Origin: Paenibacillus agricola | GTDB taxonomy: Bacteria > Bacillota > Bacilli > Paenibacillales > NBRC-103111 | NCBI RefSeq assembly: GCF_011440305.1 | Contig: NZ_JAAOIW010000006.1 | Location: 310,001-374,000, forward strand | DNA length: 64,000 nt | Direction of reading: 5' to 3' | Part shown: piece by piece, positions 26,278 to 35,229 of the stretch | Layout: each line of letters begins with the position of its first letter | Position numbering within the stretch: the first letter of the stretch is position 1 | Position numbers and translations under genes: made by a program | Notes under the pieces: model-generated | What the model was told of the DNA's origin: nothing | Databases searched by the model: none | The model's input: the letters and a program-made list of their open reading frames with translations, nothing else

Positions 26278-27237
26278 ATGGTGGAGCTTACTTCCGCACC
26301 GTTAAAGCCGAAATTGGTTACACGAAGCATTGCCCGCCAAAGGCTGGCCCGTCTGATTAAGAACAGATGGCTTTATGCGATGGCATTGCCGGGTATGCTT
26401 TTTTTTATTGTTTTTCGTTATGTGCCCATGTGGGGGTTGCTGATCGCCTTTCAGGATTATCAGCCTGCACTCGGCATGCTGCGCAGTAATTGGGTAGGGC
26501 TTAAGCATTTCGAGCGGTTTTTCTTCGATGCTTCCTTCGTCATGCTGTTTCAGAACACGATTATATTGGCCGTGTACAATCTGGTGTTCTTTTTCCCCTT
26601 GCCGATTATTTTGGCTTTGTTGCTGAATGAAATTCGCAAGGAGGCCTTTAAACGAACCATCCAAACAATTGTGTACATTCCACATTTTGTATCCTGGGTG
26701 GTCGTGGTGGGGATTTCTTACATCTTTTTCACGACCGAGGGCGGGATTGTCAACGATGTGCTTGCTTCTTTGGGACTAGCAAAAGCCGAATTTCTCATTT
26801 CCAGTGAATGGTTCCGTACGATGATCGTTTCACAGGTAATTTGGAAGGAGACGGGCTGGGGGACGATTATTTTCCTGGCGGCTTTGGCCGGAGTAGACCC
26901 CCAACTATATGAAGCGGCTACGATCGATGGAGCAGGACGCTTTCGCAGGTTATGGCATATTACGCTCCCGGCGATACGCAGTGTCATCGTGATTCTGTTC
27001 ATCCTGAGGCTCGGCTCTTTTCTCGATACTGGCTTTGAACAAATTTTCCTGATGCTTAACGCCATGAACCGTGAGGTAGGCGAAGTTTTTGATACGTATG
27101 TATACAATGTCGGCATTCAACAAGGACAATTCAGCTATAGCACCGTAGTGGGCTTATTCAAATCGCTGGTCGGGTTGGTGCTGGTGGTAGGTGCCAATCG
27201 GTTGGCCAAAAAATTCGGCGAAAGCGGCCTGTATTAG
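26278..27237 (+). CDS. Sugar ABC transporter permease, LplB family
   Basis: A 319-residue permease of the CUT1 importer family (LplB/YtcP type, as in lipo-oligosaccharide or aldouronate systems). The ATG at 26278 follows GAAGGAGG; a longer reading is not supported. The N-terminal hydrophobic helix contains YAMALPGMLFFIVFRYVPMWGLLIAFQDYQP. The coupling loop is EAATIDGAGRFRRLWHITLPAIRSVIVI. It pairs with the permease 18 bases downstream and with the lipoprotein at 28196. No ATPase gene is present; these importers usually borrow a shared MsmX-like ATPase. Confidence 0.92.
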   Translation: MVELTSAPLKPKLVTRSIARQRLARLIKNRWLYAMALPGMLFFIVFRYVPMWGLLIAFQDYQPALGMLRSNWVGLKHFERFFFDASFVMLFQNTIILAVYNLVFFFPLPIILALLLNEIRKEAFKRTIQTIVYIPHFVSWVVVVGISYIFFTTEGGIVNDVLASLGLAKAEFLISSEWFRTMIVSQVIWKETGWGTIIFLAALAGVDPQLYEAATIDGAGRFRRLWHITLPAIRSVIVILFILRLGSFLDTGFEQIFLMLNAMNREVGEVFDTYVYNVGIQQGQFSYSTVVGLFKSLVGLVLVVGANRLAKKFGESGLY

Positions 27238-27254
27238 GAGGGAGAAGGTACAGA

Positions 27255-28133
27255 ATGGACAGCAAAGGCTTGGGAAACCGCATATTTGACGGCTTTAATT
27301 ATACCTTTTTAGTGGTATCCGCATTGGTGACGTTAATCCCCTTTATTTACATTCTTGCGGTTTCGTTCGCAGAACCGGAGGAGGTGCTCAGGCGTGGCTT
27401 TATTTTATTCCCGACTACCTTCTCGCTGGAGGGATACCGTTATATTTTCTCCACGAGCACGATCGTCCACAGCCTGGTCGTCACCGTAGGCATTACGATA
27501 GTGGGGACACTGATTAATCTGGTGTTCACATCGCTGCTCGCGTATCCGTTATCGAGGCAGGACTTTGATGGGCGAAAAATTTGCATGATGCTCGTGGTGT
27601 TTACGATGCTGTTTAACGGTGGCATCCTGCCCACCTTTCTGGTAGTGAAGGCTGTCGGCCTGCTAAACAGCTATTGGGCGCTGCTTATTCCGAATGCGAT
27701 CAGCGCATTTAACCTGATTGTGATCGTGAGCTTTTTCCGGCAGCTGCCGGAGGGGCTTGAGGAGGCGGCCAAGATAGATGGCTGCAGCGATGTAGGGCTG
27801 CTCGTTCGCATCGTGCTCCCCCTATCAGCTCCGGTGCTGGCTACGTTTGCGTTATTTTACGCAGTGGGGCATTGGAATACTTTTTTTAGTGCAATCCTCT
27901 ATATCAACGATTCCAAAATGTGGCCGATTCAGGTATGGCTCAGGCAAATTGTGATCCTCTCCCAAGGCGGGATTGGCGACTCGACGCAGTTTGACCAAAA
28001 TTTTGTACAGCCGCCGCCGCAAATTATTAAGATGGCTGTTATTGTGATTTCAACAGTACCGATTTTGCTGGTGTACCCGTTTTTGCAGAAGCATTTTGCC
28101 AAGGGAGTTTTGCTTGGATCTGTAAAAGGTTGA
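27255..28133 (+). CDS. Sugar ABC transporter permease, YtcP family
   Basis: Second permease of the CUT1 importer, 292 residues. It has VSALVTLIPFIYILAVSFAEPEEVL at the N-terminus, GGILPTFLVVKAVGLLNSYWALLIP and the coupling loop EEAAKIDGCSDVGLLVRIVLPLSAPVLATFAL. It ends with YPFLQKHFAKGVLLGSVKG, the family signature. GGAGGGAG precedes the start. The two permeases form a heterodimer and are translated from one message. Confidence 0.93.
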   Translation: MDSKGLGNRIFDGFNYTFLVVSALVTLIPFIYILAVSFAEPEEVLRRGFILFPTTFSLEGYRYIFSTSTIVHSLVVTVGITIVGTLINLVFTSLLAYPLSRQDFDGRKICMMLVVFTMLFNGGILPTFLVVKAVGLLNSYWALLIPNAISAFNLIVIVSFFRQLPEGLEEAAKIDGCSDVGLLVRIVLPLSAPVLATFALFYAVGHWNTFFSAILYINDSKMWPIQVWLRQIVILSQGGIGDSTQFDQNFVQPPPQIIKMAVIVISTVPILLVYPFLQKHFAKGVLLGSVKG

Positions 28134-28141
28134 AAAAAGCT

Positions 28142-28172
28142 CCTAATAGTTGTTATTAGGAAAGCGTTCACA
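28142..28172 (+). promoter_or_regulatory. Intercistronic stem-loop and catabolite-response-like site
   Basis: CCTAATA / TATTAGG forms a perfect stem (28142-28160), and GGAAAGCGTTCACA (28159-28172) matches the cre consensus TGWNANCGNTNWCA at 13 of 14 positions. It lies in the 62-base gap before the binding-protein gene. Such gaps often hold a processing stem that lets the binding protein be made in excess; CcpA control at this place is inferred. Confidence 0.5.
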
Positions 28173-28195
28173 TAAAATTAGATTAGGGAGGCAAT

Positions 28196-29749
28196 ATGGC
28201 AATGAAACGATATAGGGGCAATTTAAGCATGGGCAAAAAAGGCATGAAAAAAGCAAGTGTTACAACGATGGGTGTGCTGTTAGGCTTATCGGCTCTACTT
28301 GCAGGCTGTGGAAGTAATGGTCCGGTGGCAGGAACGAATGGAGCAAGTACGGAAGTGGAAAACAAGGGTCCCTTAAACTTAAGCGTTATGACTTTAATGT
28401 ATGCCGAGCCGCCTAAGGCGGACAGCGATGTACAGAAAAAGATTGAAGAATACACGAATACGAAGCTGGATATTTCATGGGTACCCAACTCCTCTTATAA
28501 GGAGAAGGTCAATGTGACCATTGCTTCAGGGGAGCTTCCCAAGGCATTGCTTGTGCAAAACAATAAGGACTCCAACATTTTGAGCGCTGTCCGCTCCGGT
28601 GTATTTTGGGAGGTCGGTCCGTATTTGAATGATTTTCCGAATTTGGCGAAAATGAATAAGTCCGTCTTTGACAACATTAAGGTGGATGGCAAAATTTATG
28701 GGTTATTCCGTGCCCGTGACTTGACGCCTAACGGCATTATTTTTCGCAGTGACTGGTTGAAAAGCCTGGGCCTTAGTGAACCGAAAACGATCGATGAGCT
28801 ATATGCCGTACTGAAGGGCTTCACGCTTGGTGATCCGGATAAGAATGGCAAGCAGGATACGGTAGGCTTAACCGATGAGAAAACGATGGATGGCTTCCTG
28901 GTAGTTGCTTCCTATATGGGTGCCCCGAACGGCTGGGAAGTGAAGGACAGCAAGCTGAGCCCGGATTTCTTGTCGCCAGCGTATTTTGAAGCGATGAAAT
29001 TTTATAAAAAGCTGTACGACGAAAAGCTGATCAAGCAGGATTTCCCTGTGATGAACAACCAACAGAAGAAGGATGATATGAATCAAGGCAAAGCCGGTGC
29101 CGTTATTTCCAGTATGCTGGATGCTGCGGGCTACCAAGCCTCACTGACCAAAACCTTCCCGGGAGCGGACGTCGATGTAGTGAGCCGTATTAAAGGCACA
29201 GCAGGTGAAAGGTCGCCGGGGGGCCAAGGCTATAACAGTGTGTTTATGTTTCCAAAGTCCAGTGTGAAGTCCGAGGCGGAGCTGAAGCAGATTCTGGGAT
29301 TTTTCGATAAGCTGTCCGATCAAAAGATGCTGGATTTACTCGGCTGGGGCGTGGAAGGCAGGCATTATAAAATAGAGGAGGGCAAGCCGGCCTTTATTGA
29401 CCAAAAGCTGCAGGATACCGAGGTGGGCTCAAGCTACCTCCAGCTGCAGGTCGCCAAATATTCGGCCAAAACCACAGGCAAAGAAACACCGCTGATGGAA
29501 AAGTATAACAAGATGATTAAGGATAACGAATCGATCGTCGTTAGTAACCCGGTTAACCCGCTGGTGTCGGATACCCAAACTACCAAAGGCAATGAGCTAA
29601 AACCCATCATTGATGATGCCCGTACTAAATTTGTATTGGGCAAGCTTGATGAGGCAGGCTGGAAGCAAGCGATTGAGCAATGGCGAAAAGCAGGCGGCGA
29701 TAAAGTGATCGAAGAATATACCGCGCAATATGCGAAAAGTGGTAAGTAA
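28196..29749 (+). CDS. Sugar ABC transporter substrate-binding lipoprotein
   Basis: A 517-residue extracellular solute-binding protein (LipO/YtcQ-like, family 1). The long N-terminal segment has lipobox LLAGC (Cys38), then the mature fold (VPNSSYKEKVNVTIASGELPKALL; AVLKGFTLGDPDKNGKQDTVGLTDE; WGVEGRHYKIEEGKPAF). The start may be 28196 or 28202; GGGAGG fits both. It delivers an oligosaccharide to the two permeases upstream. The identity of the sugar is unknown, though the neighbourhood suggests plant-type or sugar-acid oligomers. Confidence 0.92.
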   Translation: MAMKRYRGNLSMGKKGMKKASVTTMGVLLGLSALLAGCGSNGPVAGTNGASTEVENKGPLNLSVMTLMYAEPPKADSDVQKKIEEYTNTKLDISWVPNSSYKEKVNVTIASGELPKALLVQNNKDSNILSAVRSGVFWEVGPYLNDFPNLAKMNKSVFDNIKVDGKIYGLFRARDLTPNGIIFRSDWLKSLGLSEPKTIDELYAVLKGFTLGDPDKNGKQDTVGLTDEKTMDGFLVVASYMGAPNGWEVKDSKLSPDFLSPAYFEAMKFYKKLYDEKLIKQDFPVMNNQQKKDDMNQGKAGAVISSMLDAAGYQASLTKTFPGADVDVVSRIKGTAGERSPGGQGYNSVFMFPKSSVKSEAELKQILGFFDKLSDQKMLDLLGWGVEGRHYKIEEGKPAFIDQKLQDTEVGSSYLQLQVAKYSAKTTGKETPLMEKYNKMIKDNESIVVSNPVNPLVSDTQTTKGNELKPIIDDARTKFVLGKLDEAGWKQAIEQWRKAGGDKVIEEYTAQYAKSGK

Positions 29750-29817
29750 AAGAAGCAGGGGCAGGGCGGGGGCAGAAATGCCTCTCCTCGCTCCAAGGAT
29801 GAGAAGGGGATGAAAGC

Positions 29818-30528
29818 ATGCCAGACAACCTAATTAAGGTTTTGCTTATTTCGGGAAACGACAATCACAAATGGCATCATTGGGAGGAAACGACCCCATT
29901 AATTAAGGAAGCGCTTGAGGAAAAGGAATCGATCCATGTCACCGTTTCCTATGAAATTGAGGTGCTGGCCGATGAATCCTTATTAGCTTTTGATGTGATC
30001 GCCTTTAATTATTGCAATTGGCAGGATCCCACAGAGCTAAGCGCGCAAGCGAAAACCAATCTGGTAGCCTTCGCAGAGCAGGGCGGCGGGCTGGTGATTT
30101 TGCATTTTGCCAATGGGGCCTTCCATTTCTCCTTGCCTGAAGCCGGCCAATCCGATTGGTCGGAATACCGCCGGATGGTGCCAAGAGTATGGAACCATCA
30201 TGGCGGTAGCAGACATGACCGATACGGGGAGTTCGAAGTCACAATTACCGACGGCTCCCACCCGATTACGCAGGGCATCCCATCGTTTATGGTTCAGGAT
30301 GAGCTTTATTTTCATCAAGAAGGCGAGGTTGATATCCATATTCTTTATTCGGCGGTTTCGCAAATAACGAACCAAGCTGAGCCGTTGGCCTGGGTAAGCC
30401 AGTATCACAGCTCCAGGGTTTACCAAACCTTGCTGGGGCATGACAGGAACGCTTATCTCGTCGAAGAGGTGCGGGAGACATTAAGGCGAGGGACGATTTG
30501 GGCAGCTAATATGAAGGGGGAAGCTTAA
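29818..30528 (+). CDS. ThuA-domain protein
   Basis: A 236-residue cytoplasmic protein of the ThuA (trehalose-utilisation-like, class I glutamine amidotransferase fold) family. It shows the family blocks KVLLISGNDNHKWHHWEETTPLIKEAL, NYCNWQDPTELSAQAKTNLVAFAEQGGGLVILHFANGAFH, WNHHGGSRHDRYGEFEV and LGHDRNAYLVEEV. It has no Cys nucleophile, as usual for the family. It follows the transporter by 68 bases and its stop overlaps the next start, tying it to sugar catabolism. Exact reaction unknown; relatives interconvert keto-sugars. Confidence 0.88.
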   Translation: MPDNLIKVLLISGNDNHKWHHWEETTPLIKEALEEKESIHVTVSYEIEVLADESLLAFDVIAFNYCNWQDPTELSAQAKTNLVAFAEQGGGLVILHFANGAFHFSLPEAGQSDWSEYRRMVPRVWNHHGGSRHDRYGEFEVTITDGSHPITQGIPSFMVQDELYFHQEGEVDIHILYSAVSQITNQAEPLAWVSQYHSSRVYQTLLGHDRNAYLVEEVRETLRRGTIWAANMKGEA

Positions 30529-31253
30529 TGAATACAGTGAAAACCGCTTGCATATCCGGTACTGACAGAGGTATTGGATTGGCGCTGACGAAGGATTTGC
30601 TGTCTGCGGGTTATATCGTATTTGCGGGAGGCGTTATTCCGGGCAATGAGCATATCAACCGGCTGGCGCTACAATTTCCGGGGCAATTATACGCATTCAC
30701 ACTGGATGTAGGCAGCGACCAAAGCGTAAGGGATGCTGCCTTGTACATTGAGAGCAAGACCGACCGATTGGATATATTGATCAATAATGCAGCGATTCTT
30801 GGTGACACCCATAAGACCATGGGTGATGATATCGATTTCGATGAGATTCAGACGGTGTATAACATCACCGCGCTGGGTGCGATTCGTTTGTCGAACGCTT
30901 TGATCAGGCCCCTTATGAATGGCGGCAAGCTGATTGTGTCGATCTCGTCCGAGGCAGGCAGCATCGGGAACAGCTACCGTGAAGCCTGGTATGGATACTG
31001 CATGGCTAAAGCAGCATTAAATATGGGCTCTTCCATCATCCATAACCGTATTCGCAAGGAGGGTGGGCGTGTTCTTTTGGTGCATCCCGGCTGGGTGAAG
31101 ACCTATATGCACGGTACATGGAGCGATGCGGGTACGTACACGCCCGAAGAGGCGGCGGCTCATATTCTACAAAGGATTGAAGAATGCAAGGATGAAATCC
31201 GTGAACGGCCAATTTATATCGAAGCCGATACGGGGCATGAATTACCTTGGTAA
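30528..31253 (+). CDS. Short-chain dehydrogenase/reductase
   Basis: A 241-residue NAD(P)-dependent oxidoreductase. The nucleotide motif is SGTDRGIG (10-17), NNAA lies near 86, and the active site has Ser140/141 with Tyr157 and Lys161 in YCMAK. The first base of its ATG is the last base of the ThuA stop, so the two genes are coupled. A role in oxidising or reducing the imported sugar is likely but the substrate is not readable. Confidence 0.9.
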   Translation: MNTVKTACISGTDRGIGLALTKDLLSAGYIVFAGGVIPGNEHINRLALQFPGQLYAFTLDVGSDQSVRDAALYIESKTDRLDILINNAAILGDTHKTMGDDIDFDEIQTVYNITALGAIRLSNALIRPLMNGGKLIVSISSEAGSIGNSYREAWYGYCMAKAALNMGSSIIHNRIRKEGGRVLLVHPGWVKTYMHGTWSDAGTYTPEEAAAHILQRIEECKDEIRERPIYIEADTGHELPW

Positions 31254-31388
31254 GCTAACAGCAAAATGGCATTTGTTAGCAAACTGTTTAGAATACTAAC
31301 GAATTAATAGAAGGAAACTAAAACCGACTAAATGTCTATCTGTTATAGTGGCGTATAGCTAGTTATAGAAATCAGGGGGTTTTAGCGG

Positions 31389-31763
31389 ATGGCGAAAATA
31401 ATGGTAGTGGATGATGCGGCGTTTATGAGAATGATGCTAAGAACCATGCTGATCGAAGGCGGGCATGAAGTGGTTGGAGAGGCAGCAAATGGCCTGGAAG
31501 CCGTGCAATTATATATGAAAATAAAACCAGAGCTGGTCACGATGGATATTACAATGCCCGAAATGGACGGGGTGGAAGCGGTGAAAGAAATTCGCAAGCT
31601 AGATCCAGCAGCCAAAATCATCATGTGCTCGGCAATGGGGCAAAAAGCAATGGTCGTTCAGGCAATCACCTCCGGAGCCAAGGATTTTATTGTGAAGCCT
31701 TTTCAAAAGGAGCGTGTTCTTGAGTCTGTGGATAAAGTACTAGGTGTATTGCCAGTGCCGTGA
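31389..31763 (+). CDS. CheY-like stand-alone response regulator
   Basis: A 124-residue receiver domain with no output domain. Acidic pocket Asp8-Asp9 (VVDDAAFMRMML), phosphoacceptor Asp53 in VTMDITMPEMDGVEAV, Ser/Thr in MCSAMGQKAMV and Lys in VKPFQKERVL. Length and motifs match CheY/CheY-like proteins that talk to chemotaxis or other systems. It sits alone between SDR and LacI genes. AGGGGG lies about 10 bases upstream of the start. No cognate kinase is adjacent. Confidence 0.9.
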   Translation: MAKIMVVDDAAFMRMMLRTMLIEGGHEVVGEAANGLEAVQLYMKIKPELVTMDITMPEMDGVEAVKEIRKLDPAAKIIMCSAMGQKAMVVQAITSGAKDFIVKPFQKERVLESVDKVLGVLPVP

Positions 31764-31835
31764 TAGGCTCGCGATGGATGGGGAAGCGAAAGCAATTGAC
31801 AAAGTGGAGCGGCTGTTTTAATATTTAGACACGAT

Positions 31836-31849
31836 AGTAAACGCTTACC
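31836..31849 (+). promoter_or_regulatory. Candidate LacI operator, upstream of its own gene
   Basis: AGTAAACGCTTACC is a near-palindrome whose half-sites match the perfect palindrome downstream at 32932-32945. It lies 25 bases upstream of the LacI start. Autoregulation by the LacI-family protein is inferred. Confidence 0.6.
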
Positions 31850-31874
31850 AAACCTCGAGCTTAGGATGAGATTG

Positions 31875-32891
31875 ATGGAAAAAATTACTTTAAAAACATT
31901 AGCGGACTTATTTCAAGTCTCCCCAAAGACCGTATCCAAAGTGCTGAACCACAAGCCAGGCGTTCGGGAGGAGCTGCGTAAAGCCATTCTGAATAAAGCG
32001 GAAGAGCTTCATTATGTGCCGAATTTATTCGGGCGTGGCCTTCAAGGCGGCTCCATGAAAACGATCGGGGTTATTCTTTCCGATAATACGAGCCCCAATT
32101 ATTCTACCGTACTGAAGGGGATCGAGGCTTCTGCTGATAAGCATGGGTATAATATCATTCTCTGTAATTCCAATGAGTCCAAAGAAACGGAGGAGCAGAA
32201 GATCCGTTTATTAACAGAGAAGCATGTTGAAGGGATCATTCTTGCTTCAGTTTCCTATACGACGGATGTGATGAAGCGTAAGTCCTTGCTGGGCTTGAAA
32301 AATCTTGGTATTCCTTATGTCTTGATCAGCCGGATGATCCATGACGAGGAGCCTCATGATATCGTGAAGACGAATGATATCGAAGGCGGCTACTTGGCAA
32401 CTAAGTATTTAATGGATCGTGGCCATAGAGACATCATTTATTTGGCCAACAAATATTCGGTCACCTCGTCCCATGAAAGGCTGGTTGGCTTTAGAAAAGC
32501 ATTGGAGCAGCAGGGGCTGCCGTTCAAGCAAGCGCACATTATTGATCAATGCGAGTCTACGATGGAAAGTGGTTATAAGGTCATGCAGGCTGTCTTGGCG
32601 GAATGTAAGGACTTTACTGCTGTTCTGGCTTTTAATGATTTGATCGCTGTTGGTGCCATGTCCGCGATCCAGGAAAAGGGCTATCGTATTCCCGAAGATA
32701 TCGCAGTAATAGGCTACGATGACATTGAATATGCTAAGTTTACGAATCCCCCGTTAACTACCATTCGGCAGGATGCAGATCGAATTGGCCACTTGGCTAT
32801 GGATGTTCTCCTGAATAAAATTAACAATCCGGATGCGGAGCAGCAGCAAATCTATTTACCGCCGCAATTTATTGAAAGAAGCTCGGTGTAA
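31875..32891 (+). CDS. LacI-family transcriptional regulator
   Basis: A 338-residue sugar-responsive repressor. The ATG at 31875 is chosen over 31866 because AGGATGAG is well spaced before it. The LacI helix-turn-helix is at about residues 5-25 (LKTLADLFQVSPKTVSKVLNHK), with the hinge near 50, and the periplasmic-binding-like ligand domain follows (VIGYDDIEYAKFTNPPLTTIRQD, and IPEDIAVIGYDD). It is flanked by matching palindromes and reads toward the TolB-propeller gene, its probable target. Confidence 0.93.
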   Translation: MEKITLKTLADLFQVSPKTVSKVLNHKPGVREELRKAILNKAEELHYVPNLFGRGLQGGSMKTIGVILSDNTSPNYSTVLKGIEASADKHGYNIILCNSNESKETEEQKIRLLTEKHVEGIILASVSYTTDVMKRKSLLGLKNLGIPYVLISRMIHDEEPHDIVKTNDIEGGYLATKYLMDRGHRDIIYLANKYSVTSSHERLVGFRKALEQQGLPFKQAHIIDQCESTMESGYKVMQAVLAECKDFTAVLAFNDLIAVGAMSAIQEKGYRIPEDIAVIGYDDIEYAKFTNPPLTTIRQDADRIGHLAMDVLLNKINNPDAEQQQIYLPPQFIERSSV

Positions 32892-32931
32892 TTGTATATA
32901 ATTGCTTGCTGAATCTTTTTTTTGGGCACAA

Positions 32932-32945
32932 GGTAAACGTTTACC
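32932..32945 (+). promoter_or_regulatory. Perfect palindromic LacI-type operator
   Basis: GGTAAACGTTTACC is a perfect 14-bp palindrome located between the LacI gene and the propeller gene, 29 bases before the latter's start. It resembles operators of LacI-family regulators and shares its core with the site before the LacI gene. Confidence 0.72.
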
Positions 32946-32973
32946 ATTCTTTCTAAAAGAGGAGCTGTGTAGC

Positions 32974-34176
32974 ATGTCCATGGTATTAAAAACAGAAATC
33001 GTTGAGTCTACTCGAATTACAAGCGGGGAGGGGCAATTCTTTTTTGGCTATTACGATAACCCGGCGTTCAGCGAGAACGGTCAGTATCATCTGTATCATA
33101 GGTTGGACTTTATGAACCGCCTCCAAGCACCTGGAGATCAAATCGAGCTCGGGATGATTGAGCTCAACACAGGACGAATGATCCCGCTCATCGAGACAAG
33201 GGCATGGAATTTTCAACAAGGCTCCATGCTCCAATGGGATCCGAATGCGCCGAATGAGCAAATTTTGTTCAATTCGCTCAAGGATGGTGCCTATCGAGGA
33301 ACCGTGATGAATATCCATACGGGCGATATCCGGTATTTGGATGCCCCGATTGCCAATGTAGATCCGACTGGAAACTATGCGGTAAGCATTAATTTCAGCC
33401 GAATGTTTAATTATCGCCCAGGCTACGGATATGTCGATATTGCAGATCCTTATTTGAACCAGAACCACCCTGCGGATGATGGGATCAGGCTGATCGACCT
33501 TCAATCAGGAGCAAGCAAGCAGGTGCTCAGCCTCGATGAAATATGGAATTTTATTGAGCCGATCTATAGGCTCGAGGAAGCGAAGCTGACGCTTAACCAT
33601 ATTAATTTCAATACGGATGGCACACGGTTTGTCTTCCTGGCACGATCCAAGCAAGGCCCTGACCAGCGGCGGGTTACCGCAACGTTAACCGCTAATGCGG
33701 ATGGAAGCGGCTTGCATGCCTTGTCCACCTACGAATACGCATCCCATCTGCATTGGAAGGACCCCGTGCATCTGCTGCTGCATAGTGCGAACGGGGAAGG
33801 TGACCAGCTGTATTTGTACCCCGATGGAACGACAGATGAACCGGTTGCGATCGACAAGGATTACTTCCTGGAGGATGGCCATTGCAGCTATTCACCGGAC
33901 AGGGCATGGGTGTTGTATGACAGCTACCCCGACGAGCAGGACTACCGCCATTTGTATCTGTACCAGCCTGCCAGCAAAAAAGGCATCACGCTCGGCTCCT
34001 ATTATTCCGATCCGCTGCTGAATAAAGCGATCGGCGATAGCGGCACCGATATCCGCTGCGACCTGCATCCCCGGTGGAACCGGGAAGGAACAGGCATCAC
34101 CTTCGACTCGATGCATGAAGGCTCTCGACACATCTACGCGATGGACCTGCGCGAGGTGATGGCTACGTATCATTAG
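32974..34176 (+). CDS. TolB/oligogalacturonate-lyase-like beta-propeller protein
   Basis: A 400-residue cytoplasmic protein; the ATG at 32974 has AGGAG 12 bases upstream. It opens with GQFFFGYYDNPAFSENGQYHLYHRLDFMN, followed by repeated strand blocks such as SMLQWDPNAPNEQILFNSL, LNHINFNTDGTRFVFLARSKQGPDQRR and HPRWNREGTGITFDSMHEG. The SMLQWDP-NAPNEQILFN layout and HPRWNREGT are typical of PL22-like seven-bladed propellers. Whether it is an active lyase cannot be read, since catalytic residues are not obvious to me. It is divided from LacI by a perfect palindrome, so it is probably induced by a sugar. Confidence 0.72.
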   Translation: MSMVLKTEIVESTRITSGEGQFFFGYYDNPAFSENGQYHLYHRLDFMNRLQAPGDQIELGMIELNTGRMIPLIETRAWNFQQGSMLQWDPNAPNEQILFNSLKDGAYRGTVMNIHTGDIRYLDAPIANVDPTGNYAVSINFSRMFNYRPGYGYVDIADPYLNQNHPADDGIRLIDLQSGASKQVLSLDEIWNFIEPIYRLEEAKLTLNHINFNTDGTRFVFLARSKQGPDQRRVTATLTANADGSGLHALSTYEYASHLHWKDPVHLLLHSANGEGDQLYLYPDGTTDEPVAIDKDYFLEDGHCSYSPDRAWVLYDSYPDEQDYRHLYLYQPASKKGITLGSYYSDPLLNKAIGDSGTDIRCDLHPRWNREGTGITFDSMHEGSRHIYAMDLREVMATYH

Positions 34177-34213
34177 TGAGGTTACTTGTGCTTTTTCGAT
34201 AATCTACATCAGT

Positions 34214-34242
34214 GCCCTCTTCCATCCGCGTAGGGGGCTTTT
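34214..34242 (+). terminator. Intrinsic terminator
   Basis: GCCCTCT / AGGGGGC stem with an eleven-base loop, followed by five T residues. Ends the propeller gene. Confidence 0.7.
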
Positions 34243-34382
34243 TCTTATTCAATCTAGGACACAACGAAAAAAAGTATAAAACGGATGCGCGGGAAGTGTA
34301 TGGTTCGGTTCCGGTGAAGCGTGTAGTCTGGAAATATCCTTAATTGGAGCCACTTAAATGAAGATAAGAAAGAGGGATCAAG

Positions 34383-35171
34383 ATGAGCAAACAAGCAGGA
34401 CCATTAGCTGAACAATTGATGGCAAATCTATTAAACAACCCGGCGTTGGTAGCCGTATGGGATTTTCAGGAGGAGGCCGGCAAGCCACGCCTGTCTCAAG
34501 GCAAGCAAATCTATACGCTGCAGGAGATGTCCGCCGAGCCAATCCAGCGAGTGGAAGAAGGCATACTGGGCGACTACAGCGCCAGATTGGAATTCGGGCA
34601 GTGGCTTAATCTGCCTAGAAAAGATTGCCCTGAGCTTAATTTTAGCGGAGCATCAAGCGATTTGACAATTGTAGCGTGGGTGAAGCGGAGCGAGCGGGAG
34701 GATCGTGGCTGCCAGGCCGTTGCCGGGATGTGGAACGAATCCAAGAAGCAACGGCAATATTGCATGTTTTTGGATCTGCAAATATGGGACAGCAAGGATC
34801 AGATTGGCGGTCATGTGTCGGCTATAGGCGGTCCAACGCCCGGCTATAAATATTGCATGACGACGGCTCTTGGCAGCACAGCCGTCAGCAAGGAAGAATG
34901 GCATTGCTTAGCATTTACCTACGATGGCACCTTTGCCCGCTGCTATCTGGATGGCAAGCTTGATGAGCGCGAAGGCTTCAATCCTTATTTGTACGAGGGC
35001 GGCTTGTTTGATGGCGGTGAGGATGGCGCGGATTTTACCGTAGGCGCGGTGGATCGGTCAGGCGTACCCGGCAATTTTTACAGCGGCTTGCTGGGAGGGC
35101 TTGCGGTATTCAACCGTGCTTTGTCAGAACAGCAAATCGCAGATTTGCAGCGGTTTATGCCAAAAGCATAA
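34383..35171 (+). CDS. LamG/concanavalin-like domain protein
   Basis: A 262-residue protein without signal peptide, made of a single LamG-like jellyroll (about 50-255). Typical blocks are LTIVAWVKR, KEEWHCLAFTYDGTFARCYLDGKLDEREGF, FTVGAVDRSGVPGNFYSGLLGGLAVFNRALSEQQIADL. The last block is the signature of bacterial LamG domains. It is usually a carbohydrate-binding module, here apparently intracellular. An AGAGGGA site precedes the ATG. No catalytic domain is attached. Confidence 0.85.
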   Translation: MSKQAGPLAEQLMANLLNNPALVAVWDFQEEAGKPRLSQGKQIYTLQEMSAEPIQRVEEGILGDYSARLEFGQWLNLPRKDCPELNFSGASSDLTIVAWVKRSEREDRGCQAVAGMWNESKKQRQYCMFLDLQIWDSKDQIGGHVSAIGGPTPGYKYCMTTALGSTAVSKEEWHCLAFTYDGTFARCYLDGKLDEREGFNPYLYEGGLFDGGEDGADFTVGAVDRSGVPGNFYSGLLGGLAVFNRALSEQQIADLQRFMPKA

Positions 35172-35229
35172 GGCGGTTAGCACATGATCAGCAGCACCTT
35201 GCAGAGCCATCTAAATTGTGGCGAATGCT

